Program-made: the position numbers and the translations under genes
Notes under the pieces: generated by a model
Seen by the model: only the letters and a program-made list of their open reading frames with translations
Told to the model about the DNA's origin: nothing
Database searches by the model: none
Part shown: piece after piece, positions 44,467 to 57,000 of the stretch
Layout: each line of letters starts with the position of its first letter
How positions within the stretch are numbered: the stretch's first letter is position 1
Origin: Beta vulgaris subsp. vulgaris
Taxonomy: Eukaryota > Streptophyta > Magnoliopsida > Caryophyllales > Amaranthaceae
Length of the DNA: 64,000 bases
NCBI RefSeq assembly: GCF_026745355.1
Contig: NC_079202.1
Span: forward strand, 30,252,070 to 30,316,069
Reading direction: 5' to 3'

Positions 44467-47400
44467 ATGGCTCAAACACTCAAGGACATGACTATGAACT
44501 TCCAAAAGTTGGATAAGTTTGAGGGGGTGGCCTATCGTAGGTGGCAAAAGAAGATGCACTTCTTGTTGACCGCCTTGAATGTGGTGTATGTTTATCAACT
44601 CCTATGCCACCACTCCCGGAAGATGGAGAGGAAGAGCCTCTTGAGACTACTAGGAAGAGGATAAAGTGGGAGAATGATGACTACATTTGTCGTGGTCATA
44701 TTCTCAACTCTCTCACCGACCCGTTGTTTGATCTCTACCAAAATGTGGAGAGTGCAAAGGAACTTTGGGATGCTCTTGAGGCCAAGTACATTTCGGAAGA
44801 TGCTTCAAGTAAGAAATTCCTTGTTAGTAATTTTAATTCTTTTAAAATGACTAATGATCGGCCTATTATGGAGCAATTCCATGAGGTTCATCATATTTTG
44901 AACCAAATAAGATCACATGGTATGGTGATGGATGAGGCAATTGCGGTTGCCTCAATCATTGACAAATTACCAAATTCTTGGAAAGATACAAAACATCTTT
45001 TAAAACATAAAAAGGAAGACATGTCCATGGAGCAATTAGGAACTCATCTTCGTATTGAAGAGGGGATCCGGGCTCAAGATGGGGTTAAGGATACTACTCC
45101 TAGTATTCCTAAATCTACCGTTAATTTGGTAGAGGTTGGTGGGTCTAGTAAGACCAAGAAATCCAACAACAACAAACAAATAACAAAACCAATGTTGCAA
45201 ACAAGAAGAGGAAGACCCTCTCTTGTTGGATATGCAATGGTCCTCATCTTAAGAGGGATTGTCCTTCTAACAACAAGAAGAAGACAAAGAACACACAACC
45301 TAGTGTTGTTCAAAACCAAGGTAACAATGCACATGTTAATGTAATTGAAGAAATGCATTTTGTTGCTATGATTTCTGAAATTATGTGTGTGCAGGTTGAT
45401 GATTCTTGGTGGATAGATTCGGGAGCCTCTAGACATGTGTGCAATAACAAGGATTTCTTCAAGTCTTTGAAAGATTTGGATGATGGTCCAATCTTGTATA
45501 TGGGGAATGATTCTACGGTAAAGGCTAGAGGCATAGGCCAAGTAGAATTGTTGTTAACCTCGGGAAAGACTTTAACTCTCCGGGATGTTGTGTATGTACC
45601 GGAAGTTAGGAAGAATCTTGTGTCAGGAGGTCTCTTGAATAAGTATGGTTTTAAAGTTGTTTTTGAGTCGGATAAATTTGTACTTTCCAAGGGTGGTATT
45701 TTTGTTGGACAAGGTTTCTTTTGTAATGGAATGTTTAAATTTAGTATTGATAATAAAATTGGTACTAGTTCTATTTACATGCTTGATGTTTCTTCTCTAT
45801 GGCACAATCGTTTATGTCATGTGAATTATCGTAGATTATATGACATGTCTAAAATGGGGTTGATACCTCCTTTCGATTTAAAGTTAGAGAAGTGTCACAC
45901 TTGCGTGCTAAATAAAATTACAAAAAATCCTTATCCTAGTGTGACTAGACAAACGGTATTGCTTGAATTGGTGCATAGTGACTTGTGTGACTTTCATAGT
46001 TCACCTTCTTTAGGAAATAAAAATATATTGTAACTTTTATTGATGATTTTTCAAGGTTTTGTTACATATATTTATTATTTACTAAAGATGAAGCACTAGA
46101 AAAGTTTAAGACCTTTAAAATCGAAGTGGAACTCCAACTTAATCAAAAGATTAAAAGACTTCGAACGGATAGGGGTGGTGAATATTATAATCCAAGTTAT
46201 TTTAGTTCCATTGGTGTAATTCATGAAACAACCGCCCCATACTCACCTCAAAGTAATGGTATAGCGGAAAGGAAAAATAGGGTCCTAAAAGAAATGGTTA
46301 ATACATGCTTTCTAATTCGGGTCTTAATGACGGTTTTTGGGGTGATGCAATTTTAACTGCATGTTACATTTTAAATCGAGTTCCTAATAAAAGGAATAAG
46401 ACTACCCCTTATGAACTTTGGTGTAATAAAAAGCCTAATCTCAATTACCTTAAGGTATGGGGTTGTAGGGCAATTGTCAAATTGACGGAACCTAAAAGGA
46501 AAACTTTAGGTGAAAAAGGAATTGATTGCATTTTTATAGGCTATGCGGTACATAGCAAAGCCTATAGGTTTTATGTCATTGAGCCCAATGACTTTGTCTC
46601 TATTCACTCCGTGATAGAGTCAAGGGATGCAATATTTGATGAGACTAGATTCTCATCGATTCCAAGACCAAAGGACATGATACCTAGTACTAGTTCCAAT
46701 GTTGTAGATGACATTTCAAATGATCATGATACTACAACACCGGAAATTAGGAAAAGTAAACGAATTAGAAAAGAGAAATCTTTTGGACCGGATTTTCAAC
46801 TATATTTAGTTGAAGGGTCAAGGGAGTCAATTTCGACTCAAATTTCATATTGTTACAATATGGAGGAGGATCCTAGGTCCTTTGATGAGGCTATGAAGTC
46901 TCATGATTCTGCTTTCTGGAAAGAGGCAGTGAATGATGAAATGGATTCTATAATGGGTAATCACACTTGGATTTTAGCTAATTTACCTCCCGGTTGCAAA
47001 CCCCTAGGTTGTAAATGGATTTTTGTAAGGAAAAAGAAAATCGATGGAACCATACTAAAACATAAGGCCCGGTTAGTGGTCCAAGGTTTTAGGCAAAGAT
47101 ATGGTATCGATTACTTTGATACTTATGCTCCAGTAGCTAGAATAGCTACTATTAGACTATTGATAGCATTAGCTGCGATTCATGGTCTAGTAATTCACCA
47201 AATGGATGTAAAAACTGCTTTTCTTAATGGTGAATTGGAGGAGGAAGTGTACATGAATCAACCTGAAGGGTTTGTGGTTAAAGGTCAAGAAACTAAAGTT
47301 TGAAATTAGTTAGATCTTTGTATGGTCTTAAACAAGCACCTAAGCAATGGCATCAAAAATTTGATGAAGTTGTGTTGTCTAGTGGGTTCAAAATAAATCA

Positions 47401-48438
47401 GTCCGATAAGTGTGTATATAGCAAATTTGATAATAACGGTAAAGGAGTTATAATTTGCTTATATGTTGATGATATGCTTATTTTTGGGACTGATTTGGAA
47501 CAAGTGGAAAAGACCAAAGTCTTCCTTTCCTCTAGCTTCTCCATGAAAGATTTGGGTGAAGCGGATGTTATTCTAGGTATTAGAATAATAAGAGGGAAAG
47601 GGTCGTTTTCTTTATCACAATCTCATTATATTGAGAAAGTGGTCAAGAGGTATAATGAGTCAAATTCGACTCATTTTGCTACTCCTATGGATCCTAGTAT
47701 TCATTGGTTCCGAGTAGTGGTACTCCAATTTCACAATTGGAGTATGCAAGCTTAATTGGAAGCTTGATGTATGCTATGACTAGCACTCGGCCGGATATAG
47801 CCTTTGCTATTGGCAAGCTCAGTAGGTATACTAGTAATCCTAGTATGTTGCATTGGCAAGCATTGAGAAGAGTGTTAAGGTACTTGAATAAGACCTTGGA
47901 TTATGTCATAACATACAATAGAGAACCTTCTATCTTAGAAGGTTACTCGGATGCTAGTTGGATTTCGAATAAGGAAGATTATTCATCCACTAGTGGTTGG
48001 GTGTTTCTTCTTGGAGGAGGTGCCATTTCATGGGCTTCCAAGAAGCAAACATGTATAACGGATTCCACTATGGCATCGGAATTCATTGCTTTGGCTTCTT
48101 GTTGCCAAGAAGCGGAATGGCTAAGGAATGTGTTGAGTGAGGTGGACTTATGGGTGAAACCAATGTCACCTCTTGCTATCCATTGTGATAGTGCATCAAC
48201 CATAGCTAAAGCATATAGTGAAGTCTACAATGGCAAGTCAAGGCACATTGGAGTTAGACATAGCTATGTGCGGGAAATGATAAGGAATAGTTGTATAACT
48301 ATTAATTTTGTTCGGTCTAGTTTGAACTTGGCGGATACGTTTACAAAACCGTTGTCAAGGGAACTAGTGAACAAAATGAACAAAGGGATGGGTCTTAAGC
48401 CTATTGATCAACCTATGGTGAAGGAAAACTCTATTTGA
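44467..48438 (+). pseudogene. Copia B polyprotein, lightly damaged
   Basis: It starts MAQTLKDMTMNFQKLDKF. gag runs to about 45190, and a zinc knuckle CWICNGPHLKRDC lies at 45226-45264. Protease WWIDSGASRHV is at 45409-45441 with the catalytic Asp intact. Integrase: LWHNRLCHVN (45801), HSDL, RTDRGGEY and PQSNGIAERKNR (Asp, Asp, Glu present). [29 protein letters not shown] and catalytic YVDDM (47461-47475). RNase H: GYSDASW, STMASEFIAL and LADTFTKPL, ending at 48438. Frame changes lie near 44560, 45190, 46033, 46310, 47303 and 47705; the rest is open. Confidence 0.93.
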
Positions 48439-48947
48439 TGTCTAATACAACGTTAGATCTCAAATTCAAGGAGGATAGTACTTCTCTAAGAGGTTGGGAG
48501 CACTTGTTTAATACATCCCGAGGTTAGTGCTTGTTGCTACAATGATAAAGAGGTTGAATTTTATTCTTAATAAATCTTTGATAAGGTGCTCAATTGTAGG
48601 AGCATGTCCGGAAAGATTTACCTATGTAAGCTAGAAGTTTGGCCGCTTCATCAAGTCTTAGGCTTGACTTGGAATGCTTATGAATGGATATGGACACCAA
48701 GGCTTCATAGGTGTCGGAGGTTTTAAGAACCTAGTTTATGTTTGTGTGTATTAGTAACTTCAATAATTTGTAATGGTTATATGATTCAAAGCTTTGTCTA
48801 TCATTATGATCTAAATTATTGTAAAGATTACTTTTACTAAATGGAAATTCAATCGTTAGATATTTCCATGATGCATGAACATGTGTGTTTGCGATTTATA
48901 GCAAGTTGAAAAACTTTTCAACATTACCCTATAAATGGGAGGAGGAT
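48439..48947 (+). other. 3' untranslated region and polypurine tract of Copia B
   Basis: Non-coding. It ends aatgggaggaggat right before the 3' LTR, a clear polypurine tract. Confidence 0.75.
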
Positions 48948-49689
48948 TGTTGGAACATTTATAGGGTAATGGGTTTGAAACTCATAAGGGTATGTACTAG
49001 AAGAGGAGGAGGTCTAGTATGCAAAAGGCTAGAGTGCATCAAGTGGCAAAACGCATTGATAAACCAAGGGAGACAGAAGACTGGCCGCGAGTCGCGACAA
49101 CCGTCGCGAGTCGCGACCAGTGGCCCGTCGCGAGTCGCGACAGGCGTCGCGGGTCGCGACCAGCGCCTCGCGACTCGCGAGCTTTTCGCGAGTCGCGACG
49201 TGTCTTCTGCCTTGGAATGCGAAAAGATGCCTTGACGGTTTTATGTCCGTTGTGATGTTATGGCCTCATTTTAATGACCTTTAAGGTCCTTAAATCAGCT
49301 GATTAAAGGCCTTTGATGGGTGATTAAAATGGGGGTTATGGTTAACTACTCTAGTCAATGAAAGGTTTATTTTCCTATATAAACCTTGGGATTCCTATGA
49401 GTGAAGGGTTGAAGAAAAATCAGAATTTTCTATACTCTCAAATACTTCTTGCTTAGCTTAAGAGAAAACTTGCAATCTTCTCTTGAGTGTTCTTCACAAA
49501 CACAAAACACAAGTTCTTGTTGATTCACTTAGAAGATCATCTAAGTGGATTGTTTCTCTCCATTGTATCTCATTAGTTATTTCGTGTTAACCCGGTGATC
49601 CTAGAGGGGCGAAATTAAACTAATAGGAAAGCGTAGTTTCCGTGCCTTGGAGTGGATATCCGGTTCTCTCATTGATCACACATCTAACA
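48948..49689 (+). repeat. 3' LTR of Copia B
   Basis: 742 bp, almost the same as 43684-44436. It includes the tcgcgagtcgcgac block (49084-49203) and the gaaattaaactaatag segment (49611-49626). Confidence 0.95.
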
Positions 49690-49923
49690 AATTTTTCAAT
49701 TATCATGGAACTATAAATATATTTATTTGGGAATACAAAAAGATGCACACTCAGTTAAGAAAAATGCTCATGATGAAAAAGTTAAATATTTAGTAAAAAG
49801 AAAATATGCACATTCCGTTTAGGAAAAATATGCTAGATAGTGTCTCACTTTAGGAACTTTCTCATTGAACCTTAAATCTTTATACATGTACATATAGGTT
49901 AAAATAAAATTAGAATTTCATGT

Positions 49924-50360
49924 TGTCTCTGTCTAGATATTAAGGATGCTAATGTGTGCTGAGAGACTTGAGGTAGGCCCCAAGAAGGTACGCCTGAGCT
50001 CCGTTATCCGTACGTCGGAATGCTGCAAAACAAGGTTAGCCTACCCCGGGGGTGGTCTCGGGATCGCCCCTCCGACGCTCAAGTCAGTAAATGATAAGAC
50101 AACCCTTATTTATAGTTGTAGAGAGAAAGTGATCACCATAGAGAGAAAGTGATCACTGTAGAGAGAGATGCTCTGGGTTTTGTAGCTTAGAATAGCTTAC
50201 CTTTGTCTGATGAGACAACCCTTATTTATAGAGGATAGGAGCCCCAATAAATGAGGGTATTTTAGTCATCTCCTGTTGGTGGAGGGTTGGCTTCCCTAGA
50301 TGTAGGGGTATTTTAGTAACTTTACAATAAGTGGGCTGGTCCAGGAAATGGGCTCAAACA
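49924..50360 (-). repeat. 3' LTR of the gene-less LTR element
   Basis: 437 bp, matching 53250-53672. It carries an extra copy of the TATA-region bases (gacaacccttatttatag at 50098-50115 and again at 50214-50231), while the other LTR has one copy. Confidence 0.88.
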
Positions 50361-50549
50361 ATTAGCCCCACGCCAAGTAATCGGAGTGGAAATCGCCATT
50401 TTAGTTCGGTTGATTGGCGGAATAAGGTGATTGAATTTTTGCCGATGTTGAGCAGAACTAAAGAATTTTCATCCCGGATCGTAGCGGAGGAAATCTTCTG
50501 GCGCTAGGATTAACCAAGCCACGGGGTTAGGGGGCAACGCCCTTGAACT

Positions 50550-51400
50550 TTTTTGAAGTATAGGCTGGCTGAGTGGCCGAGTAGCCCCCTCAGCCTTGCC
50601 GACCGGGTGCCCTGGTTAAGAGTCCGACCAGGTATCGTGGTCGAGAGGGCCGACCAGGTGCTTTGGTTGAGGGGTCGACCTGGTGCCTTGGTCGAGATGC
50701 CGACTGGGTGCTTGAGGCTAGCCGACCGCGGGCATTTGAGGTTGGCCGAGCTTCCGTTCGAGGATGAAAGATCGAGTTGAGTTGATGCTCTGGTCGAGCC
50801 GGTGCATTGATGCTGGCCGACCGGTTACTCGAGGTTGGCCGACCGAGGGCCTTTGAGGTTGGCCGAGCCGCTGCTCGAGGATGGCTGACCGGGTCGAGTT
50901 GGTGCCCTGACCGAGATTGCCAGACGCGCTCATTGGCCGACTTGGCCGAGTAGGTCCGAGACGGCCGAGGCGGGTGAATTAGCTGACTGGCCGAGTAGCT
51001 CCCTTGAGCCGAGTGGCCGACCAGGTGTCGCGGCCGAGTACTTCGGAAAGGTGCATTGCCCGACTGGCCAAGCGGGGTGCCATGGCCGATTGGCCGAGTA
51101 GCTCCCTTGAGCCGAGGGGCGGACCAGGTGCCGAGGCCGAGTGGGTCGGAAGGGCGCATTGCCCGACTAGCCGAGCGGGGTGCCATGGCTGCCTGGCCGA
51201 GTGGAGTAACATGGCCAAGCGGGCGCATTGGCCGACTGGCCGAGCAAGTGCATTGGCCGAGTGGCCGAGCGGGTGCCATGGCGGAGTAGGTCTGAGCCGA
51301 CTGGCTTCTTATCCTTTTGGGCTTCCTTGTGCCGAAAGGGTCGGAGGCCACTCGGATGAGGGGCTAATGAGCCCCATGCTGTCCAAGCGGGTGCCAATGA
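50550..51400. repeat. Imperfect repeats of ggccgagtgg/ggtgcc words
   Basis: GC-rich, built of short words (gccgagtggccgag, gaccaggtgcc, cgagcgggtgcc). Because stop codons are rare in these words, long frames stay open on both strands (for example 51351-50590). These are not taken as genes. Confidence 0.85.
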
Positions 51401-52275
51401 GGTACTTAGATTGAAATTGGCTAAGGACGAGAGCGACTCGTCAAAAGAGAGTGGGTCTCCTAGTGGCCGAGCAGGTCGAACGCCACTCGGATGAGAGGCT
51501 AATGAGCCTCATGTTGTCCGAGTGGGTGTCAATGAAGTACTTAGCTTAAATTTGGCTAAGTATGAGAGCGACTCGTCAAAGGAGAGGGGATCTCCTAGTG
51601 GTCGAGCGGGTCGGACGCCACTCGGATGAGGGGCTAATGAGCCCCATGCTGTCCGAGTGGGTGCCAATAAACTACGTAGCTTGAATTTGGCTAAGGATGA
51701 GAGCGACTCGTCAAAGGAGAGGGGGTCTCCTAGTGGCCGAGCGGGTCGGACGCCACTCGGATGAAAGGCTAATGAGCCTCATGCTGTCCGAGTGGGTGCC
51801 AATGAAGTACTTAGTTTGAATTTGGATAAGTATGAGAGCGACTCGTCAAAGGAGAGGGGGTCTCCTAGTGGCCGAGCGGGTCGGACGCCACTCGGAAGAG
51901 GGGCTAATGAGCCCCATGGTGCCCGAGCGGGTGCCAATGAGGTACTTAGCTTGAAATTGGCTAAGGATGAGAGCGACTCGTCAAAGGAGAGGGGGTCTCA
52001 TAGTGGCCGAGCGAGTCGGACGCCACTGGGATGAGAGGCCAATGAGCCTCATGCTGTCCGAGAGGGTGCCAATGAAGTACTTAGATTGAATTTGGCTAAA
52101 GATGAGAGCGACTCGTCAAAGGATAGGGGGTCTCCTAGTGTCCGAGTGGGTCGGACGCCACTCGAATGAGGGGCTAATGAGCCCCCTGTTGTCCGAGTGG
52201 GTGCCAATGAAGTACTTAGCTTGAATTTGGCTCAGTATGAGAGCGGCTCGTCAAAGGAGAGTCGGCTATGTTAGT
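51385..52275. repeat. Tandem array of seven 135-bp units
   Basis: The word gagagcgactcgtcaaa recurs at about 51430, 51565, 51700, 51835, 51970, 52105 and 52239, a period of 135 bp. Each unit also has agtacttagcttgaa, ggtctcctagtggccgag and cgccactcggatgag. The period equals 45 codons; a two-unit plus-strand frame (51792-52034) shows a 45-residue repeat, but stops in other units argue against a protein. Confidence 0.92.
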
Positions 52276-53230
52276 GAGATTTCCCCCTCATGACTGAGGA
52301 GGTGCCATGGCGAAATTCTCGCCTTTTGAGTCTCCTTTTGCTCCCCTTTTTTGACCTGATAGTCTTCGAGGTATTAAGGCTTTTGATGGTGTGCCTTTGA
52401 AGCTTGAGATAAATTTTTCATTGGTTGAGTAGGCATCCAAGGACGAGTAGATGCCCCGGTTGAGTAAGCACCCAAGGATGAGTGTGTACATTTAAGGAGT
52501 AGGTACTGTTGATGAGTTGGTGCCTTCGATGATGAGTAGGCACATCTAGTTGAGTATATTCTTTTGGCCGAGTTGGGACCCAAGGATGAGTGGATACCTT
52601 GAATGAGTAGATATCGTTGATGAGTCGGTCCCTTTGATGTATAGGCACCTTTGGCTGAACTATGCCATAAACTTGAGGGTGCCACTGTTTATTCTGGAGG
52701 GGTTTTACGGTTCCGAGTGACATCACCCCTTGTTCAGATCAGTCTTCATGGGTTGTGTTCTTCGATACAACTTGTTTGAGTGATAACATGTTTTTCCCTT
52801 TTCAGGGTTGACGCAGTCCTTCCCTCTGTTTAGGTCCCAGCCGGCTAGGCTGAGCATTTCGGGAGGGACGAATGATCTCGTTATGACGAGTGAAAACCAT
52901 ACTCATCCGGCTTTGCTGGAGAGTTTGTTGGAGATGAGCTGCAATCAAGGTAATGTTGTTTGTAGTTATGGGTGGAGGGTCAGCTGCTTATGTTGGACCC
53001 GATGCCGCGGGATGAACGACTTCATGATGAGTTCCCCATTGGGGTAGAACCCTAATTGGGATAGAGGGATAACACCGTGAGTGCATATGGGATGCTTGAG
53101 CTCTCCCGGAATGGTTGGCTTTGGATCGTGTCTTCTTGGTTGGGGTCATTATTGAGCAATAATGAGGTGAGTTTTGTTGAGTAGCAACAAGGTGAATCTT
53201 GCTGAATGGTGGCGAAGTAACTTCTTGTAC
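52276..53230. other. Rest of the internal region of the gene-less LTR element
   Basis: 52400-52680 holds looser repeats of gatgagtaggcacc and ggttgagtaggc type (about 25-35 bp). 52806-52950 is a unique stretch with splice-like borders on the plus strand (cccttttcag, caaggtaatg), possibly a captured exon, but of no known family. Confidence 0.55.
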
Positions 53231-53246
53231 TTTCCCCACAACGCCA
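53231..53246 (-). other. Putative primer binding site of the gene-less LTR element
   Basis: The minus strand reads TGGCGTTGTGGGGAAA three bases from the LTR. The leading TGG fits a tRNA 3' CCA; which tRNA is not assigned. Confidence 0.65.
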
Positions 53247-53249
53247 AAC

Positions 53250-53672
53250 TGTTTCTGTCTAGAAATTAAGGATGCTAATGTGTGCTGAGAGACTTGATGT
53301 AGGTCCCAAGAAGGTACGCCTGAGCTCTGTTATCTGTACGTCGGAATCCTGCAAAACAAGGTTAGCCTACCTCGGGGGTGGTCCCGGGATCGCCCCTCCG
53401 ACGCTCAAGTCAGTAAATGATTGAGGTAAAGAGAGAAAGTGATCACTGTAGAGAGAGAAAGTGATCACTGTAGAGAGAGATGCTCCGAATTTTGTAGCTT
53501 AGAATTGCTTACCTTTGTCTGATGAGACAACACTTATTTATAGAGGATAGAAGCCCCAATAAACGAGGGTATTTTAGTCACCTCCTGCTGATGGAGGGTT
53601 GGCTTTCCTAGATGTAGGGGTGTTTTAGTAACTTTGTCATAAGTGGGCTGGTCCAGGAAATGGGCCCAAACA
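53250..53672 (-). repeat. 5' LTR of the gene-less LTR element
   Basis: 423 bp, tgtttctgtctag to gggcccaaaca, with two agagagaaagtgatcactgt repeats near 53430-53475. Confidence 0.88.
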
Positions 53673-54054
53673 GATGTATACTTCAGCTAATTTGATGGTG
53701 AGGTTTTATATAACTCAACCACCTTAGTCATAATAGAATGATGCTTATGATATACCGAAAGATGATATAGACTTCCCTCAAAAAAGTAAATGATATACAC
53801 ACGATCTGGTAGGAGTTTAGTTGTCATATACAGCATTATGAAGATGATATAGCGAAAGAATCATGTATAAGTCAAAAAGATGAATTACAGAGGCATCAAG
53901 AGTACAAGTTCCCTACAGTATATCGCTGGTGACAACTAAACCAGCATAGTATTACAAGTAAAAAGAACTTAAAACTTGTATATATTACATACAAAAAGAA
54001 AACAGACTTGAGGTAATCAGAAAGATAGATAAAGAAAGTTTGCTATGTACTGTT
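53673..54054. other. Downstream flank of PSB33 (3' UTR expected here)
   Basis: AT-rich. The 3' UTR of the minus-strand gene ending at 54055 should lie here. No other feature seen. Confidence 0.5.
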
Positions 54055-57000
54055 TTAATTAAAAGCATCAGTAACAGAATAAAGGAAATCCAAGAATCCA
54101 GTCCCCTTGAGAAGGCCTTTACCGGTTAGAAGTTCAAAATCTAGTAATAATAGAAACCCAATGACAGCAGCCTTTCCATTAATCCCTTCGTTCTTTGGCG
54201 TGAAACCAAATCCTCCTGAACTTTCATCAACCACCATTTTCACCTGGAGTCATATAAAAAATTGCATTGGAAGAAAAAGACGGAAATGTAGCAGAAGGCA
54301 CACCAGAGATGCACGGAGTGATCGAGGCACTTTTTTTTTTTTTGTTTAACAGTTTGTTTGGTAGAAAGAATTTGGAAGGAAAAGAAAGAAAGTGGAAGGA
54401 AATTTGTTACTTTCCAATGTTTGATTTTATAAAAAAAAGTTAAGTGAAAGGAAATGGAAGGAAAGACTCTTTAATAAAATATCACTTTCCTTTCCTCCCA
54501 AAAGTGGGGGAATTTGGGTGGAAAGTGAAAATTTATACCAAACATGGGAAATTAAAGGTTTTTCCCTTTCTCTTCCGTTCTTTTCTTTTCTCTTCCCTTC
54601 CTTTCTCTTCTCTTCCTTTCATTTACTAAAAATGAACCAAACAGACGGTAAGAGAATAAACTCATGTTTATAGTAAAGTTGTCCGATATTGTCTATTCAA
54701 GGAAGATACTGGACCAAGATAGGTGATTATGCATTAATCTTCGACTATTGTTTGGTTTAAAGGAATAAGTTTCCAAGGTAAACTGATTTGTCCAATATCC
54801 CTTTTTGGTTAGTAAGGAAAGGAAACAATTTTCTTGGGTTAAAAAATGTTTTCTTAGTTTCAGTGTATCTATTTTGTGTATAGCTTGTATGTAAGAAAGT
54901 AGAGTTTACCTCCTCCACGTTGACATCCGAAGCTGTTATACCAGGTTGAGCCTTTCCACTAAAGACAATCTCTGCAGACGCATCTTTATATGAACTACCA
55001 CCCATGCTGATATAGATATTTTGATCATCAGTTTTTACAGGATAGACATACAATGTCCTTAGAGCCGGGGTAAGAACTCTCAACACCGGATTATTTGGAT
55101 ACCATTCCTTGATTTCTCCAGTTCGAAGATCGAATGTACTGTCAGTTGTAGGACAGACTATGCAGCCATCCTGGCATAGAAGGGGGAGGGGGGGGGAGCA
55201 CATAAGTACGAAACAATAAATTGAGTGAACAAGACAATTAAAATGTAAGATGAATTCGGACATTTGAATGCAGTTTCAACAGCTCAACATACATGAAGGT
55301 TTCTGAGTAAGTGAGTCGTCACACAGTTTTCAGAAACTATAGATCTAATATTCTAGTGAGCTCCCTAGTGTAGATCTAGCAAAAATATCGGAATAACAGG
55401 CTAATAAAGCTCAGAAATCGTAAAGCACTCCTATGCATGTACCAGTCCGCTGGCAAACAAAATGAAATTGCATTCTGCAATGCTATTTAATTTACATGCT
55501 TCCCCAAAGTTTACTTGTTGAAGAAACAATATTGCTGGCTGGCCCATAGAGCCTCGGCTAGCTACCACAAATGTACAATGAGAGAGGACAGAGACCATAC
55601 AGTAACAAGATAAGGCCTTTTCTCTGAGACCGGGTTGCTATGATATGAATATGTTATATAGGAACTATGTGAAAAAATAAGAACCTGTCACAGTGTCAAT
55701 ACAAAACACTCAACTATAGCGTAATTTTCTAGAGGTGTTGAGATAAATGATGACAGGTATAATGCACTATGCACAAGATGTTATACCTTGCAGTTCTACA
55801 AACCTAATTTTCACATCATGTCGTCGATCTAGAAGAACACTTCCAAGTTAGCTGAGATATAACCCACATCGAAATACAGAGAAATTCAACTTAATCATCA
55901 ATTTCATCTTATGCACAGAATGTGCACTCAGCTTTTTGTTATTAAGGCACTAGATATATATGCACCTAGCATTGGAATATCCGAGAAGAGCACAGCAACA
56001 AAGGCAGAAGGAGGGTTACCAGATCTTCTGGTCAGATGTAGGACGTGGCTAGTCATGGTTTGCGGTTGGCAGCAGGAAAACCTGCCCTTTTTCACAAGCC
56101 CGTGATTCACAAGCATGGCCTAGGGACATCAAGTAGGCCTTGTATGTGAGCAATTCAGAATAAGGTTATAACTAGGCCATTAATTTCATTTTCTTTTCTG
56201 TGTTGTTGTCTTTGCTCTGTACTAATGATAATACAACATGAAAATTTGATATTTTCTAACAGTACTATTCACCTAGAATTTATGATATACTGCCTCTGCA
56301 AATAGTTTCAACACTTCTTTTTTTAACTCTCCAATCCATAACTTTGACCCTACATACATCTAGTTACGTATTAGCAAAAATAACAAAAGGTTGATTTTTC
56401 GAATATAATACTCGAAACCAATCAAGCAACACCCCGTATGAATATATTTTAATGTCCCTGAGTAAAATTATATAGTCAGTGTACAAGTTTTTGAGCTTGA
56501 AACAAGATGTTTTACAATCAGAGGGAGTATTATATTGCTCTTTTGTTAAAGTAAATAGTTATCAATTCTATTTTCTTCAATGATGACAATTATTATCATT
56601 GAATTTTTGCATTGACATTTCGTAGACAAAACTGCTAGGCTTAATACAACACAAAAAACAAAGCAGCAAAGATACTAATATATATAAATGGAAAAGAAAA
56701 AGTCCCTAAAAATGGAGATGCCATGCGATGGCCAGTGAGTCAGCCCTGAAAGGCATTGAGGCATGTTCTGCTCTGGGCTTTGACATTCGATAACTGTCCA
56801 AGCAACGTGAGCCGTGGACCATCCCAATCACCATCTAGCACAACAGCCCAGCAACGTCTCCCAGAAACAACAGGAAGAAACAGTCTAGCCACATAACTAA
56901 AAGGACTTGAGTGATCATGGAATATAGAAGCATAAAGAATTTGATACCAAATGCTTTTAGGACATAAAAATGTTATGAAACTCGCCTAAATTTAACCAAA

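Larger units (their letters stand above)
43684..49689 (+). mobile_element. Copia B: nearly full-length Ty1/copia element (6006 bp)
   Basis: LTRs at 43684-44436 and 48948-49689 start tgttggaacatttatag and end cacatctaaca. The flanks are aagtt and aattt, a 5-bp duplication with one change. The polyprotein region 44467-48438 has the copia order. The LTRs are almost identical, apart from a T-run near 44110 and small indels, so it is the youngest element here apart from possible ties with Copia A. No tRNA-type PBS is present. Confidence 0.95.
49924..53672 (-). mobile_element. Non-autonomous LTR element without coding capacity, filled with tandem repeats (3749 bp)
   Basis: LTRs at 49924-50360 and 53250-53672 share tctgtctag..cgtacgtcggaa and end ..caaaca. 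The flanks are catgt and gatgt. On the minus strand TGGCGTTGTGGGGAAA directly inside the right LTR (53231-53246) behaves as a PBS, and agcgtggggctaat inside the left LTR as a polypurine tract, so the element points left. The LTR has a TATA box on the minus strand (ctataaataagg, near 50220). The internal 2.9 kb has no gag or pol motif. It is a LARD-like passive element. Confidence 0.85.

Noticed and set aside
50590..51351. 253-codon minus-strand open frame in the GCCGAG-repeat region
   Set aside because: Open only because the repeated words lack stop codons. The protein is a low-complexity repeat and other frames are open over the same stretch.
51792..52034. Plus-strand frame with a 45-residue repeat
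   Set aside because: It exists only in the units that have aga in place of tga. Other units of the same array have stops and no start context is seen.
52808..53047. Plus-strand ORF with splice-like borders in the gene-less LTR element
   Set aside because: Against the element's orientation and without a known family. Mentioned as possible captured exon only.
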